The position numbers were made by a program, and so were the translations under genes. From NCBI GenBank assembly GCA_026414745.1, contig JAOAIK010000009.1, positions 1-64,000 on the forward strand: 64,000 bases of DNA, read 5' to 3'. The stretch comes from Roseococcus sp. (GTDB taxonomy: Bacteria; Pseudomonadota; Alphaproteobacteria; Acetobacterales; Acetobacteraceae). Positions 9,263 through 18,138 of this stretch are shown piece after piece. Below the pieces are notes generated by a model. The model was not told the origin of the DNA and ran no database searches. It worked only from the letters and a program-made list of their open reading frames with translations. Position 1 is the stretch's first letter. Each line of letters begins with the position of its first letter.

Positions 9263-10090
9263 TCAGCCGAAGACCGGCTTGTGCCGGCCGGCCGGCGAGA
9301 GGGTGAAGATCTCGCAGCCCGTCTCGGTGATGCCGACCATGTGTTCGAACTGCGCCGAGAGCGAGCGGTCGCGCGTCACGGCGGTCCAGCCATCCTCGAG
9401 GATCTTCACCTCGGGGCGGCCGGCGTTCACCATCGGCTCGATGGTGAAGAACATGCCCGGCTGCAGCTTCGGCCCCTCGCCCGGGCGCCCGAAGTGCAGG
9501 ACGTTGGGCGGCTCGTGGAAGTTGCGGCCGATGCCGTGGCCGCAGAAGTCCCGCACGATCGAGAAGCGGTGCTTCTCGGCGTAGGACTGGATGGCGTGGC
9601 CGATGTCGCCGAAGGTGTTGCCCGGCTTGGCGGCGGCGATGCCGCGCATCATCGCCTCGTAGGTCACCTCGATCAGCAGCCGCGCCTTGGTGCTCACCTC
9701 GCCGACGGCGAACATGCGGCTCGTGTCCCCGTGCCAGCCGTCGAGCAGCGCGGTGACGTCGATGTTGAGGATGTCGCCCTCGCCCAGCACGCGCTCGCCG
9801 GGGATCCCGTGGCAGACCACATGGTTGAGCGAGATGCAGGAGGAATGGGCATAGCCGCGGTAGCCGAGCGTGGCCGGCACCGCCCCGTGGTCGGCCATGA
9901 ACTCGTGGCAGAGACGGTCGAGCTGGCCCGTCGTCACGCCGGGCTTCACATGCGCCTCGATCATGTCGAGACAGGCGGCGGCGAGCTGCCCCGCGCGGCG
10001 CGCGCCCTCGAAATCCTCGGGGGCATGGAGGGTGATGCGGCGCGACTCGCCGCCCTGTTTGTCCATCTTCCGGGTCCGACCCGCCTTCAT
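9263..10090 (-). CDS. map: Methionine aminopeptidase type I
   Basis: This enzyme removes the initiator methionine from new proteins. The 275-residue sequence contains the pita-bread metal ligands in order: NIDVTALLDGWHGDTSRMF (two Asp), GHGIGRNFHEPP (His), TIEPMV (Glu) and QFEHMV (Glu near the C-terminus). The N-terminus has no zinc-finger extension, as in type I bacterial enzymes. An ATG at 10066 giving MDKQGGES is an equally credible start. The methyltransferase gene lies upstream on the same strand. Confidence 0.95.
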   Translation of the reverse strand: MKAGRTRKMDKQGGESRRITLHAPEDFEGARRAGQLAAACLDMIEAHVKPGVTTGQLDRLCHEFMADHGAVPATLGYRGYAHSSCISLNHVVCHGIPGERVLGEGDILNIDVTALLDGWHGDTSRMFAVGEVSTKARLLIEVTYEAMMRGIAAAKPGNTFGDIGHAIQSYAEKHRFSIVRDFCGHGIGRNFHEPPNVLHFGRPGEGPKLQPGMFFTIEPMVNAGRPEVKILEDGWTAVTRDRSLSAQFEHMVGITETGCEIFTLSPAGRHKPVFG

Positions 10091-10130
10091 TGCCTGGCTC
10101 GGGCGAAGATGCGCGCGGCGGAGCGAAGCT

Positions 10131-11009
10131 TCAACCCGCCCTCTCCCCGGCCTTGTGCTCCACGCTGCCCAGCGCATCGGCCAGCCGGACGGTGGCGCTG
10201 CCCGGCCGGGCGGGCCTCTGCTGGCTCTCGTGCGGGGCCCATCCGGTCATGACCAGCAGCGGCGCCTCCAGGGCGAGGGGCATGCGCGCGAAGGCGGCCG
10301 GGAAGAGCGCGCGCGGTGGGGTGCGGCGGTCGCGCGCCAGCAGGGCGCAGCCCTCCCCGGCCGCGCGGAGATCGGCGACGAGGCCGAGCGGGGTTCGCCA
10401 GGCCAGCGAGAGCGTCTCCTGGTCCGCCACCGGCAGGGCGAAGCCGGCGCGCTGCAGCAGGCCGGCCAGATCGCGCAGCTCGGGGAAGGGGGAGACGCGG
10501 GGGCTCGCGCCGCCGCGGAGCTCCGCCTCGGCCGCGGCCAGCGCCTCGCGCAGCCCCTGCAGCGTGCCGAAGCCGGGAAGGCTCGCGAGGAAGAGGCCGT
10601 CCGGCGCCAGGGCGCGGCGGAGCTGGATCAGCGCGCCGGGCAGGTCGTTCACCCAGTGCAGGGCGAGGCTGGCCACGATCAGGTCGAAGCTCGCGGGGGC
10701 GAAGGGCAGCCACTCCTCGTCGCCGGCCACCGCGAGCCCCCCCGCGCGCGCCGCCATGGCGGGGGCGAGGTCCATGGAGACGACGAAGGGGATGCCCCGG
10801 GCCCGCAGCCTGGGCGCCACCGCGCCGCGGCCGCCGAGGTCGAGGGCGCGGGCGAAGCGGCGCGTGGTGTCGTCGAGCCGGTCGAGCAGGCGCTCCGCCG
10901 CCGCCTCCAGCACCGGCATCACCGCCTCCACCCGGGCCGCGGCACGGGCGCGGCGCCGGGCCAGCAAGCGGCGGTCGAAGATCTCGGGCGGCGGGCTCAC
11001 CGCCCTCAT
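10131..11009 (-). CDS. SAM-dependent methyltransferase-fold protein, NDUFAF5/BioC-like
   Basis: The 292-residue protein starts with an element like PEIFDRRLLARRRARAA, which is characteristic of the NDUFAF5-related group. A class I methyltransferase fold follows: LDLGGRGAVAP (degenerate glycine-rich SAM motif), VVSMDLAPAMA, and FDLIVASLALHWVNDLPGAL. Human NDUFAF5 modifies a complex I arginine. The bacterial homologues are often annotated only as methyltransferases, so the reaction here is inferred. The start was chosen for the family N-terminus. It is divergent from the dioxygenase-rhodanese pair. Confidence 0.8.
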   Translation of the reverse strand: MRAVSPPPEIFDRRLLARRRARAAARVEAVMPVLEAAAERLLDRLDDTTRRFARALDLGGRGAVAPRLRARGIPFVVSMDLAPAMAARAGGLAVAGDEEWLPFAPASFDLIVASLALHWVNDLPGALIQLRRALAPDGLFLASLPGFGTLQGLREALAAAEAELRGGASPRVSPFPELRDLAGLLQRAGFALPVADQETLSLAWRTPLGLVADLRAAGEGCALLARDRRTPPRALFPAAFARMPLALEAPLLVMTGWAPHESQQRPARPGSATVRLADALGSVEHKAGERAG

Positions 11010-11073
11010 CTGCGGGGCGTGGCGCGCCTTGTCCAGCGGCGTTAAGCTGTCGCGGCCCGAGGAGGAACCCGCC

Positions 11074-11688
11074 ATGAACCAGATGGACGTGAAGGCCGCG
11101 CGGCAGGCCGCCGTCGCCGCCACCGTCGCCCGCGTGCGCGAGATCGAGGCCCGCATGGGCGTGACGCGCGAGGCGCTGGAGGCCATCAAGGCCGAGCTCA
11201 TGCAGCTCGCCGCGCAGGAGCACCTGTTCCCCTCGGCCGAGTTCCCGCCGCCGCCGAACGGCGAGAAGGGCTCCAACCGCTACCTGCTGCGCGAGGAGGA
11301 GGGCGGGCGCTTCGCCCTCTACCTCAACGCGCTCAATCCCGGGAACAGCACCAAGCCGCACGACCACACCACCTGGGCCGTCGTTGTCGCGGTGGACGGG
11401 CAGGAGCTGAACAAGGTCTATGAGCGGCTGGACGACGGCAGCGATCCCGCGCGCTGCGAACTGCGGGTGCGCGAGGAGATCATGGTGGAGCCCGGCCGCG
11501 GCATCGCCCTGATGCCGGAGGACATCCACTCCATCCACACCACCGGCGAGCGGCCCACGCGCCACCTGCACATGTACGGGCTGGCGCTGGAGAGGCTCGA
11601 GGGCCGACGCGCCTACGACGACCTCACCGGAGAGGTGAGCTACTACAACAGGAACTTCATGAAGCCGACGGCCGGGCGGGACCGCTGA
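11074..11688 (+). CDS. Cupin thiol dioxygenase (cysteine dioxygenase-like)
   Basis: The 204-residue protein has a helical N-terminus and a cupin barrel. The iron-binding His pair is visible in PHDHTTW (His96, His98), with the third ligand probably in IHSIHTTG (His152 or His155). Thiol dioxygenases add O2 to cysteine or 3-mercaptopropionate to make sulfinates; which thiol is used here is unknown. A strong GAGGAGGAA ribosome-binding site sits 7 bases before the ATG. The stop codon is immediately followed by the ATG of the rhodanese gene with no gap, so the two products probably act in one sulfur pathway. Confidence 0.82.
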   Translation: MNQMDVKAARQAAVAATVARVREIEARMGVTREALEAIKAELMQLAAQEHLFPSAEFPPPPNGEKGSNRYLLREEEGGRFALYLNALNPGNSTKPHDHTTWAVVVAVDGQELNKVYERLDDGSDPARCELRVREEIMVEPGRGIALMPEDIHSIHTTGERPTRHLHMYGLALERLEGRRAYDDLTGEVSYYNRNFMKPTAGRDR

Positions 11689-13236
11689 ATGCGGGTCGAT
11701 GCCGCCACGCTGCGCGCGTGGCTGAACGAGGGGGGCGAACTCGCCATCCTCGACGCGCGCGAGGAGGGCGAGTTCGGCCACGGCCACCTGTTCTGGGCCG
11801 TGCCCTGCCCGCTCTCGAAGAAGGAGTTGCGCGCCCGCGCCCTGCTGCCGCGCCGCGGCGTGCGGGTGGTCTGCGTGGACGGCGGCGAGGGCCACGCCGA
11901 TCGCCTGGCCGACTACCTGCGCGGCATCGGCTGCAGCGATGTGCATGTGCTCGCCGGCGGCACCCCCGCCTGGGCGGCGGCGGGCGGGGTGGTCTTCACC
12001 GGCGTGCATGTGCCCTCCAAGGCCTTCGGCGAATGGGTGGAACACCACTACGGCACCGAGAGCCTCGACCCGCCGGAGCTGGATGCGATGATCCGCGCGG
12101 GCGCCGACATGGTGATCCTCGACAGCCGCCCGATGGAGGAGTTCACCAGGATGAGCATCCCCGGCGGCATCAACGTGCCCGGGGGCGAGCTCGCCTACCG
12201 CATCCGCGACCTTGTGCCGCGGCCCGAGACCACCATCGTGGTGAACTGCGCCGGCCGCACCCGCAGCATCATGGGGGCGGAGAGCCTGCGCCAGATGGCC
12301 CTGCCCAACCGGGTGCTGGCCCTGCGCAACGGCACCATGGGCTGGGAGCTGGCGGGCTTCGCTTGCGCGCGCGGCGAGACGCGCAGCTACCCGCCCGGAA
12401 CGCCGCAGACGGCCGCCGAGGCGCTGCGCCATGCCAGCGCCTTCGCCGCGCGGCACGGGGTGCGCCTTCTCACCCGCGCCGAGGCCGAGGCCATGCGCCG
12501 CGACCCCGCGCGCAGCACCTACGCGCTGGATGTGCGCGCGCCGGAGGAATACGCCGCCGGCCACATCCCGGGCTTCCGCCACGCCCCGGGCGGGCAGCTC
12601 GTCCAGGCCACGGACCAGTGGATCGCGGTGCGCGGCGCGCGCGTGATCCTCGCCGACGACGACACGGTGCGCGCCCGCATGACAGGAGGGTGGCTCGCGC
12701 AGATGGGCGGCTGGGAGGTGTTCGTGGTGAGCGACCCGCTGAACGGGCCGCTGGCGCAGGGGCCCTGGAGGCCCGAGGTGCCGGAACGCCGCGACGCCCC
12801 CACGGTGACCCCGGAGGCGCTGGCGCGGGAGGAGGGGGTGACAGTGATCGACCTCGCGCGCTCCATCGATTTCCGCGAGGCCCATATCCCGGGGAGCGTC
12901 TGGGCGGTGCGCGGGCGGCTCCCGCGCGTGGCGGGCCCGGTGGTGATCACCGCGCCGGACGAGACGCTGGCCCATCTCGCCGCCGCCGAGACGCCGGGCG
13001 CGCGGGTGCTGGCCGGCGGGCTGAAGGCGTGGCGCGCGGCCGGGCTGCCGGTGGCGAGCGACCGGCACAACCCGCCCGACGAGGCCTGCGTGGACTGGTA
13101 TCTGCGCCCCTACGACCGCAACAGCGGCATCGAGGAGGCGATGCACGCCTACCTCTCCTGGGAGGTGGACCTGGTGCACGAGGTGGCCAAGGACGGCACG
13201 GCGCCGTTCGGGCAGTGGCCCTCGCCGCCCGGCTGA
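11689..13236 (+). CDS. Four-domain rhodanese-related sulfurtransferase
   Basis: The 515-residue protein contains four rhodanese-like units, starting near residues 5, 125, 260 and 375. Rhodaneses move sulfane sulfur through a loop cysteine. Unit 2 has the canonical active loop CAGRTRS (Cys187). Unit 1 has Cys62 in CVDGGEG, a weaker loop. In unit 3 the position reads ADDDT and in unit 4 TAPDE, so both lack the cysteine and are probably structural or regulatory. Multi-rhodanese proteins paired with a thiol dioxygenase suggest handling of the persulfide or sulfinate products of cysteine-like thiols. The preceding stop directly abuts its ATG, so co-expression is very likely. Confidence 0.88.
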   Translation: MRVDAATLRAWLNEGGELAILDAREEGEFGHGHLFWAVPCPLSKKELRARALLPRRGVRVVCVDGGEGHADRLADYLRGIGCSDVHVLAGGTPAWAAAGGVVFTGVHVPSKAFGEWVEHHYGTESLDPPELDAMIRAGADMVILDSRPMEEFTRMSIPGGINVPGGELAYRIRDLVPRPETTIVVNCAGRTRSIMGAESLRQMALPNRVLALRNGTMGWELAGFACARGETRSYPPGTPQTAAEALRHASAFAARHGVRLLTRAEAEAMRRDPARSTYALDVRAPEEYAAGHIPGFRHAPGGQLVQATDQWIAVRGARVILADDDTVRARMTGGWLAQMGGWEVFVVSDPLNGPLAQGPWRPEVPERRDAPTVTPEALAREEGVTVIDLARSIDFREAHIPGSVWAVRGRLPRVAGPVVITAPDETLAHLAAAETPGARVLAGGLKAWRAAGLPVASDRHNPPDEACVDWYLRPYDRNSGIEEAMHAYLSWEVDLVHEVAKDGTAPFGQWPSPPG

Positions 13237-13988
13237 AGGCGCTTGGCGGGGCGGCGCTCGACCTCCTGCTGCCCCCGAGCTGCCTGACCTGCGAGGAGCC
13301 GGTGGCCGAACAGGGGGGCCTCTGCCCCGCCTGCTTCGCCCGCCTCTCCTTCGTCAGCGCGCCGATGTGCGCCGTCTGCGGCGTGCCCCTGCCGCACGAC
13401 GCCGCGGGTGAGATGCGCGCCGAGGGGCCGGTGTGCGCCGCCTGCCTCGCCGCCCCGCCCGCCTTCCGCCGGGCCCGTGCCGCCCTGCGCTATGACGCGG
13501 GGGCGAAGGCGCTGATCCTGCCCTTCAAGCACCGCGACCGGACGGAGCTCGCCCAGCCCCTCGCGCGCATGATGGCGCGCGCCGGGGCGGAACTGCTGCG
13601 CGGGGCCGATCTCCTCGTGCCGGTGCCGCTGCACCGCTGGCGGCTGTTCCGGCGGCGGCACAACCAGGCCGCGCTGCTGGCGCGGGCGCTCTCGCGCCTC
13701 TCGGGCGTGCCGCACGCGCCGCTGCTGCTGCGGCGCGCCCGCCGCACCCGGCCGCTCGGCGATCTCGGCGCCGCGGCGCGCGCGGCGGAGGTGGAGGGCG
13801 CCTTTCGCGTGCCGCCGCACGCGGCGGCGGCGCTCGCCGGCAAACGGGTCCTGCTGGTGGACGATGTGCTGACCTCCGGCGCCACGGCCCATGCCTGCGC
13901 CCGGGCGCTGCTGGAGGCCGGCGCAGCCTCGGTGGAGGTGCTGGCGGCCGCGCGCGTGCCCGATCCGCGGATCGAGCGGGCGCGCTGA
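13215..13988 (+). CDS. comF: ComF family protein (phosphoribosyltransferase-fold)
   Basis: The ~257-residue protein has N-terminal zinc-ribbon cysteine pairs (Cys23/26, Cys37/40, Cys52/55). Its C-terminal PRTase domain carries the PRPP-binding motif VLLVDDVLTSGAT. In naturally competent bacteria ComF proteins support DNA uptake or processing; in alphaproteobacteria they are widespread with unclear function. No ATG fits. A GTG at 13215 gives the usual N-terminus and overlaps the rhodanese gene by 22 bases. A perfect hairpin follows two bases after the stop. Confidence 0.85.
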   Translation: MALAARLKALGGAALDLLLPPSCLTCEEPVAEQGGLCPACFARLSFVSAPMCAVCGVPLPHDAAGEMRAEGPVCAACLAAPPAFRRARAALRYDAGAKALILPFKHRDRTELAQPLARMMARAGAELLRGADLLVPVPLHRWRLFRRRHNQAALLARALSRLSGVPHAPLLLRRARRTRPLGDLGAAARAAEVEGAFRVPPHAAAALAGKRVLLVDDVLTSGATAHACARALLEAGAASVEVLAAARVPDPRIERAR

Positions 13989-13990
13989 GA

Positions 13991-14012
13991 CCTCCGGCGG
14001 TCACGCCGGAGG
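13991..14012 (+). terminator. Perfect 9-bp hairpin after comF
   Basis: CCTCCGGCG and CGCCGGAGG pair perfectly around the 4-base loop GTCA, beginning 2 bases after the comF stop. No T-run follows, as is common in GC-rich genomes. It probably ends the dioxygenase-rhodanese-comF transcript and shields against convergent rnd transcription. Confidence 0.6.
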
Positions 14013-14117
14013 GATCGCGCACGCCGGGTGGGCGGCCGGCGGCGTGCCAAGAGGCGGGCATTTCGGCGGCCCTGCCGCCTTCTCGCGAGTTCGAGGCCGG
14101 CGGCCCCTGGCATGAGC

Positions 14118-15290
14118 CTAGACCTGGATCAGGCGCACCCGCCGCCCCGCCACGCCCAGCGCCAGCCGCCCCTGCTTGAGCGCCAGCGCATCGGCGCCGA
14201 ACACCTCGCGCCGCCAGCCGACGAGGCAGCGCAGCTCCGGCTCCGCCTCGGCGGCCAGGCGCTCCAGCTCCTCCGTGTCGGCGATCAGGCGGGGGGCGAC
14301 ATGGTGCGCCTCCGCCGCCGCGGCCAGCAGCACCTTGAGCAGCGCCACCAGCGCCGGCGAGGCGCCCGCGCCCCTGCGGCCCTCGAGCGGCTGGGGCAGC
14401 GCCTCCTCGGGCAGGGCCTTGGCCTCGGCGATGGCCGCGAGCAGCCCCGCGCCCGACTTGCCGCGCGCGAAGCCCTCGCTCACGCCGCGCGCGCGGGCGA
14501 GCTGCTCCGGGGTCTCGGGCGCGCTGGCGGCGACCTCGAGAAGCGTCTCGTCCTTCATCAGCCGCCCGCGCGGGATGTTGATGCGCTGCGCTTCCGCCTC
14601 GCGCCAGGCCGCCGCGGCACGCAGCACGCCGAGGAAGCGGCGGTTGCTCGTGCGCGGCTTCAGCCGCTCCCAGGCCTGCTCCGGCGCGGTGAGGTAGGTC
14701 GCGGGATCGAGCAGCGCGTCCATCTCCTGCGCCACCCAGTCGAGACGGCCCTCGTTCAGCAGTCTCTCGCGCAGGCGCAGATAGACCTGGCGCAGATGCG
14801 TCACGTCCGCCGCCGCATAGGCGATCTGCGCCGCGCTCAGCGGCCGGACGGACCAGTCGCTGAAACGGTGCGCCTTGTCGATGGCGCCGCCCGTCAGGGC
14901 GCGCACCAGGCTGTCGTAGCTCGCCTGGTCGCCGAATCCGGCCACCATGGCCGCGATCTGCGTGTCGAAGAGCGGCGCGGGCACGGCGCCGAAGCGCAGC
15001 AGGAAGATCTCCACATCCTGCCGCGCGGCATGGAACACCTTGATCACGGCGGGATCGGCCAGCAGCTCGCCGAGCGGGGAGAGGTCGAGGCCCTCGGCCA
15101 GCGCGTCCACCACCGCCACCTCCTGCATCCCGGCGAGCTGCACGAGGCAGAGCTCGGGCCAGTAGGTGCGCTCGCGCATGAACTCCGTGTCCACCGTCAC
15201 GAAGGGCTCCTCGCGGAGCCGCTCGCAGAGGGCGGCGAGATCCTCGGTGGCGGTGACGAGTCGGGGCGCGGGCTCGGGCGGGCGGGACAT
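14118..15290 (-). CDS. rnd: Ribonuclease D
   Basis: RNase D is a 3'-5' exoribonuclease that trims tRNA precursors and other small RNAs. The 390-residue protein has the DEDD nuclease motifs: VDTEFMRE (Asp34, Glu36), [12 protein letters not shown], and the YAAADVTHL element (motif III). A C-terminal HRDC-type helical domain spans residues ~205-290, including the conserved [13 protein letters not shown] stretch. It is divergent from aspS with a 125-base shared promoter region, an arrangement common in this group. Confidence 0.95.
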   Translation of the reverse strand: MSRPPEPAPRLVTATEDLAALCERLREEPFVTVDTEFMRERTYWPELCLVQLAGMQEVAVVDALAEGLDLSPLGELLADPAVIKVFHAARQDVEIFLLRFGAVPAPLFDTQIAAMVAGFGDQASYDSLVRALTGGAIDKAHRFSDWSVRPLSAAQIAYAAADVTHLRQVYLRLRERLLNEGRLDWVAQEMDALLDPATYLTAPEQAWERLKPRTSNRRFLGVLRAAAAWREAEAQRINIPRGRLMKDETLLEVAASAPETPEQLARARGVSEGFARGKSGAGLLAAIAEAKALPEEALPQPLEGRRGAGASPALVALLKVLLAAAAEAHHVAPRLIADTEELERLAAEAEPELRCLVGWRREVFGADALALKQGRLALGVAGRRVRLIQV

Positions 15291-15358
15291 GCGGCCCGGT
15301 TACGTGCCCCATGCCCGGCGCGCAAGGCCGGCCGGCCTACCGGCCGCCGGGCGGGCGC

Positions 15359-15387
15359 TTGACTTCCCGCCCGCGCGAAGGCCCTTT
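15359..15387 (+). promoter_or_regulatory. Possible aspS promoter (-35 element)
   Basis: TTGACT at 15359-15364 is a close match to a -35 box in the rnd/aspS divergent region, 52 bases before the aspS ATG. The hexamer 17 bases downstream (CCCTTT) is a poor -10, so only the -35 is convincing. Confidence 0.25.
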
Positions 15388-15415
15388 GCCGCCCCGAGTT
15401 TCCCCGCAGGACGCC

Positions 15416-17230
15416 ATGCACGCCTACCGCACCCACACTTGCGGCGCGCTCCGCGCCGAGCATGCCGGCATCACCGCCCGCCTCTCCGGCTGGGTGCACC
15501 GCAAGCGCGACCACGGCGGCCTGCTCTTCCTCGACCTGCGCGACCACTACGGCATCACCCAATGCGTGGTCACGCCGGCCTCCCCGGTCTTTTCCCTGGC
15601 CGATCGGCTGCGCCCGGAGAGCGTGATCACGGTCACCGGCCAGGTGGTGGCGCGCGAGCCGGGCACGGTGAACGAGAAGCTGCCCACCGGCGCCATCGAG
15701 CTGCGCGTGCAGGAGCTCGCGGTGCAGAGCGAGGCGCAGGTGCTGCCCATCCAGGTGGCCGGAGAGGCCGAGTTCCCCGAGGAGCTGCGCCTGCGCTACC
15801 GCTTCCTCGACCTCCGGCGCGAGAAGCCGCACCGCAACCTGATGCTGCGCTCCCAGGTCATCGCCTCCATCCGCCGGCGGATGATCGAGCAGGGCTTCAC
15901 CGAGTTCCAGACCCCCATCCTCACCGCCAGCAGCCCCGAGGGCGCGCGCGACTTCCTGGTGCCCGCGCGGCTGCACCCCGGCAAGTTCTACGCGCTGCCC
16001 CAGGCGCCGCAGCAGTTCAAGCAGCTCTGCATGGTGGCGGGCTTCGACCGCTATTTCCAGATCGCGCCCTGCTTCCGCGACGAGGCCTCCCGCGCCGACC
16101 GCTCGCCCGGCGAGTTCTACCAGCTCGACTTCGAGATGAGCTTCGTCACGCAGGAGGACGTCTTCGCCGCCATCGAGCCGGTGCTCGCCGGCGTCTTCGA
16201 GGAGTTCTCGGACTGGACCGGGGTGAAGCGGGCCGTCACCCCCGCCCCCTTCCCGCGCATCCCCTACGAGCAGGCGATGCTGGAGTTCGGCTCCGACAAG
16301 CCGGACCTGCGCAACCCGCTGCGCATCGCGGACGTGACGGCGCATTTCGCCGGCTCCTCCTTCGGCCTCTTCGCTCGTATCGCAGCCCAGGGAGGCGTCG
16401 TGCGCGCCATCCCCGCCCCCGGCGCCGGCGGCCAGCCGCGCAGCTTCTTCGACAAGCTGAACGAGTGGGCACGCAGCGAAGGCGGGGGCGGACTCGGCTA
16501 CATCACCGTCGAGAGCGGGGGCGCGGCCGGCCCCATCGCGAAGAACCTGGAAGCGGATCGCGCCGCCGCCCTGCTGGCCCAGCTCGGCCTCGGGGACGGC
16601 GACGCCGTGTTCTTCGCCGCCGGCAAGGCGGAGGAGGCGGCGAAGCTCGCCGGCAAGGCGCGCAACCGCCTGGGCGCGGAACTCGGGCTCGTCGAGCGCG
16701 ACGCCTACCGCTTCTGCTGGGTGACCGATTTCCCGATGTACGAGCTGAACGAGGAGACGGGGAAGATCGACTTCTCCCACAACCCCTTCTCCATGCCGCA
16801 GGGCGGGCTCGAGGCGCTGAACAGCCAGGACCCGCTGACCATCAAGGCCTATCAGTACGACATCGTCTGCAACGGAATCGAACTCTCCTCCGGCGCCATC
16901 CGCAACCACCGCCCCGACATCATGCTGCGCGCCTTCGAGATCGCGGGCTACCCGGCCGAGGAGGTGGAGCGGCGCTTCGGCGGCATGCTCAACGCCTTCC
17001 GCTACGGCGCGCCGCCGCATGGCGGCTCGGCCCCCGGAATCGACCGCATGGTGATGCTGCTGGCCGACGAGCCCAACATCCGCGAGGTGATCCTCTTCCC
17101 CATGAACCAGCAGGCGGAGGATCTGATGATGGGCGCCCCCGCCCCGGTGGAGGAGGCGCGCCTCAAGGAACTCTCGCTGCGCGTCGTGCTCCCGCCAGGC
17201 AAGCCTGGAACGGAGCCGAAGAAGGGCTAA
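15416..17230 (+). CDS. aspS: Aspartate--tRNA(Asp/Asn) ligase
   Basis: AspRS charges tRNA-Asp. In organisms with GatCAB, as in most alphaproteobacteria, it often charges tRNA-Asn as well. The 604-residue protein is the bacterial-type enzyme. It has an N-terminal OB anticodon-binding domain (to ~105), class II motif 2 around [19 protein letters not shown], a GAD insertion domain in the middle, and motif 3 in [18 protein letters not shown]. The N-terminus [10 protein letters not shown] is typical. The next gene, eipB, begins 9 bases after its stop. Confidence 0.96.
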   Translation: MHAYRTHTCGALRAEHAGITARLSGWVHRKRDHGGLLFLDLRDHYGITQCVVTPASPVFSLADRLRPESVITVTGQVVAREPGTVNEKLPTGAIELRVQELAVQSEAQVLPIQVAGEAEFPEELRLRYRFLDLRREKPHRNLMLRSQVIASIRRRMIEQGFTEFQTPILTASSPEGARDFLVPARLHPGKFYALPQAPQQFKQLCMVAGFDRYFQIAPCFRDEASRADRSPGEFYQLDFEMSFVTQEDVFAAIEPVLAGVFEEFSDWTGVKRAVTPAPFPRIPYEQAMLEFGSDKPDLRNPLRIADVTAHFAGSSFGLFARIAAQGGVVRAIPAPGAGGQPRSFFDKLNEWARSEGGGGLGYITVESGGAAGPIAKNLEADRAAALLAQLGLGDGDAVFFAAGKAEEAAKLAGKARNRLGAELGLVERDAYRFCWVTDFPMYELNEETGKIDFSHNPFSMPQGGLEALNSQDPLTIKAYQYDIVCNGIELSSGAIRNHRPDIMLRAFEIAGYPAEEVERRFGGMLNAFRYGAPPHGGSAPGIDRMVMLLADEPNIREVILFPMNQQAEDLMMGAPAPVEEARLKELSLRVVLPPGKPGTEPKKG

Positions 17231-17239
17231 GTTGGGGCC

Positions 17240-18058
17240 ATGCTCCGCCGCGCCGCTCTCGCCCTCCTCGCCCTCCTCCTTCTCGCGCCCGGCGCGCCGG
17301 GCGCCAAGGAGCCCGGGCATGAGCGCATGCTGGCGCATCGCGCGGCCTACCGCCTGGCCCTCGACAGCGCGCGCGACTCGTCGGGCGTGGTGCAGGCCCA
17401 GGGCATCATGCTCTTCGAGGTGGTGGACGCCTGCGAGGCCTGGGCGGTGCGCCAGCGCTTCACCCTCCTCGTCGAGGACCGCGACGGCAACGCCATCGAG
17501 ACGAGCAGCGACTACGCCACGCTGGAGGCGAAGGACGGTTCGCGCCTGCGCTTCTCGCTGACGCAGATCACCGAGGGCGCCGTCACCTCCCGTGTCGCCG
17601 GCACGGCGGAGGTCACGCCGGAGGGCGGCGTCATCCGCTACACCCTGCCCGATGCGGTGGAGGAGCCGCTGCCGCCGGGCACCATCCTGCCGATGATCCA
17701 CACCATCCGCAGCCTGGCCGCGGCGCGGGAGGGGCGGCGCATCTACGCCGCGCCGCTCTTCGACGGCACCAGCGCGGACGGCGCGCAGGACACGACGACC
17801 ATCATCTCCGGCGGCTGGATCCCGCCGCAGCCGCACCCGAGGATCCCGCTGCTGTCCGGCCAGGGCAGCGCGCGCATGCGCATCGCCTTCTTCGACCGCG
17901 GCCAGGGCGGCCAGGGCGGCGGCGCCGCCACGCCGAGCTACGAAGTCAGTCTCCGCTACTACGAGAACGGCGTCGCCGACGAGCTCAAGATGGATTTCGG
18001 CGACTTCACCGTGGACGGCCGGCTGATGGAGCTGCAGCCCATCCCGAGCCCCTGCTGA
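17240..18058 (+). CDS. eipB: EipB family (DUF1849) periplasmic cell-envelope integrity protein
   Basis: The 272-residue protein has a signal peptide ending near GAPGA (residue ~22), and its mature part matches the EipB/DUF1849 family seen in Brucella and other alphaproteobacteria. There the protein is a periplasmic spiral beta-sheet needed for envelope integrity. The two cysteines present, Cys65 in VDACEAW and the C-terminal Cys272 in PIPSPC, fit the conserved disulfide described for Brucella EipB. It sits 9 bases after aspS. A small hairpin follows the stop. Confidence 0.85.
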   Translation: MLRRAALALLALLLLAPGAPGAKEPGHERMLAHRAAYRLALDSARDSSGVVQAQGIMLFEVVDACEAWAVRQRFTLLVEDRDGNAIETSSDYATLEAKDGSRLRFSLTQITEGAVTSRVAGTAEVTPEGGVIRYTLPDAVEEPLPPGTILPMIHTIRSLAAAREGRRIYAAPLFDGTSADGAQDTTTIISGGWIPPQPHPRIPLLSGQGSARMRIAFFDRGQGGQGGGAATPSYEVSLRYYENGVADELKMDFGDFTVDGRLMELQPIPSPC

Positions 18059-18066
18059 GCCCGGCC

Positions 18067-18084
18067 CGGGCGGGGTTCCGCCCG
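18067..18084 (+). terminator. Small GC hairpin after eipB
   Basis: CGGGCGG and CCGCCCG pair over 7 bases around GGTT, starting 9 bases after the eipB stop. There is no T-run. It is a plausible end for the aspS-eipB transcript. Confidence 0.4.
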
Positions 18085-18101
18085 CCGCGCCGCGCCGCGA
18101 T

Positions 18102-18132
18102 ACTCCTGCGCCCGCTCTCCCCGCGCAGGAGT
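18102..18132 (+). promoter_or_regulatory. Hairpin that buries the amidase ribosome-binding site
   Basis: ACTCCTGCGC (18102-18111) and GCGCAGGAGT (18123-18132) form a perfect 10-bp stem with an 11-base loop. The downstream arm contains AGGAG (18127-18131), which lies 7 bases before the amidase ATG and is the obvious Shine-Dalgarno sequence. When folded, the site would be hidden from the ribosome, suggesting conditional translation; a chance stem near a GC-rich start remains possible. Confidence 0.5.
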
Positions 18133-18138
18133 CTCGCC

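Noticed and set aside
10087-13179. A 1030-codon open frame on the minus strand
   Set aside because: It lies opposite the dioxygenase-rhodanese genes and the methyltransferase. Its protein is a His/Ala/Arg-rich shadow with no recognisable domain; long antisense frames are expected at this GC level.
15197-17836. An 879-codon open frame on the minus strand
   Set aside because: It covers aspS and eipB on the opposite strand and has shadow-like composition with no motif.
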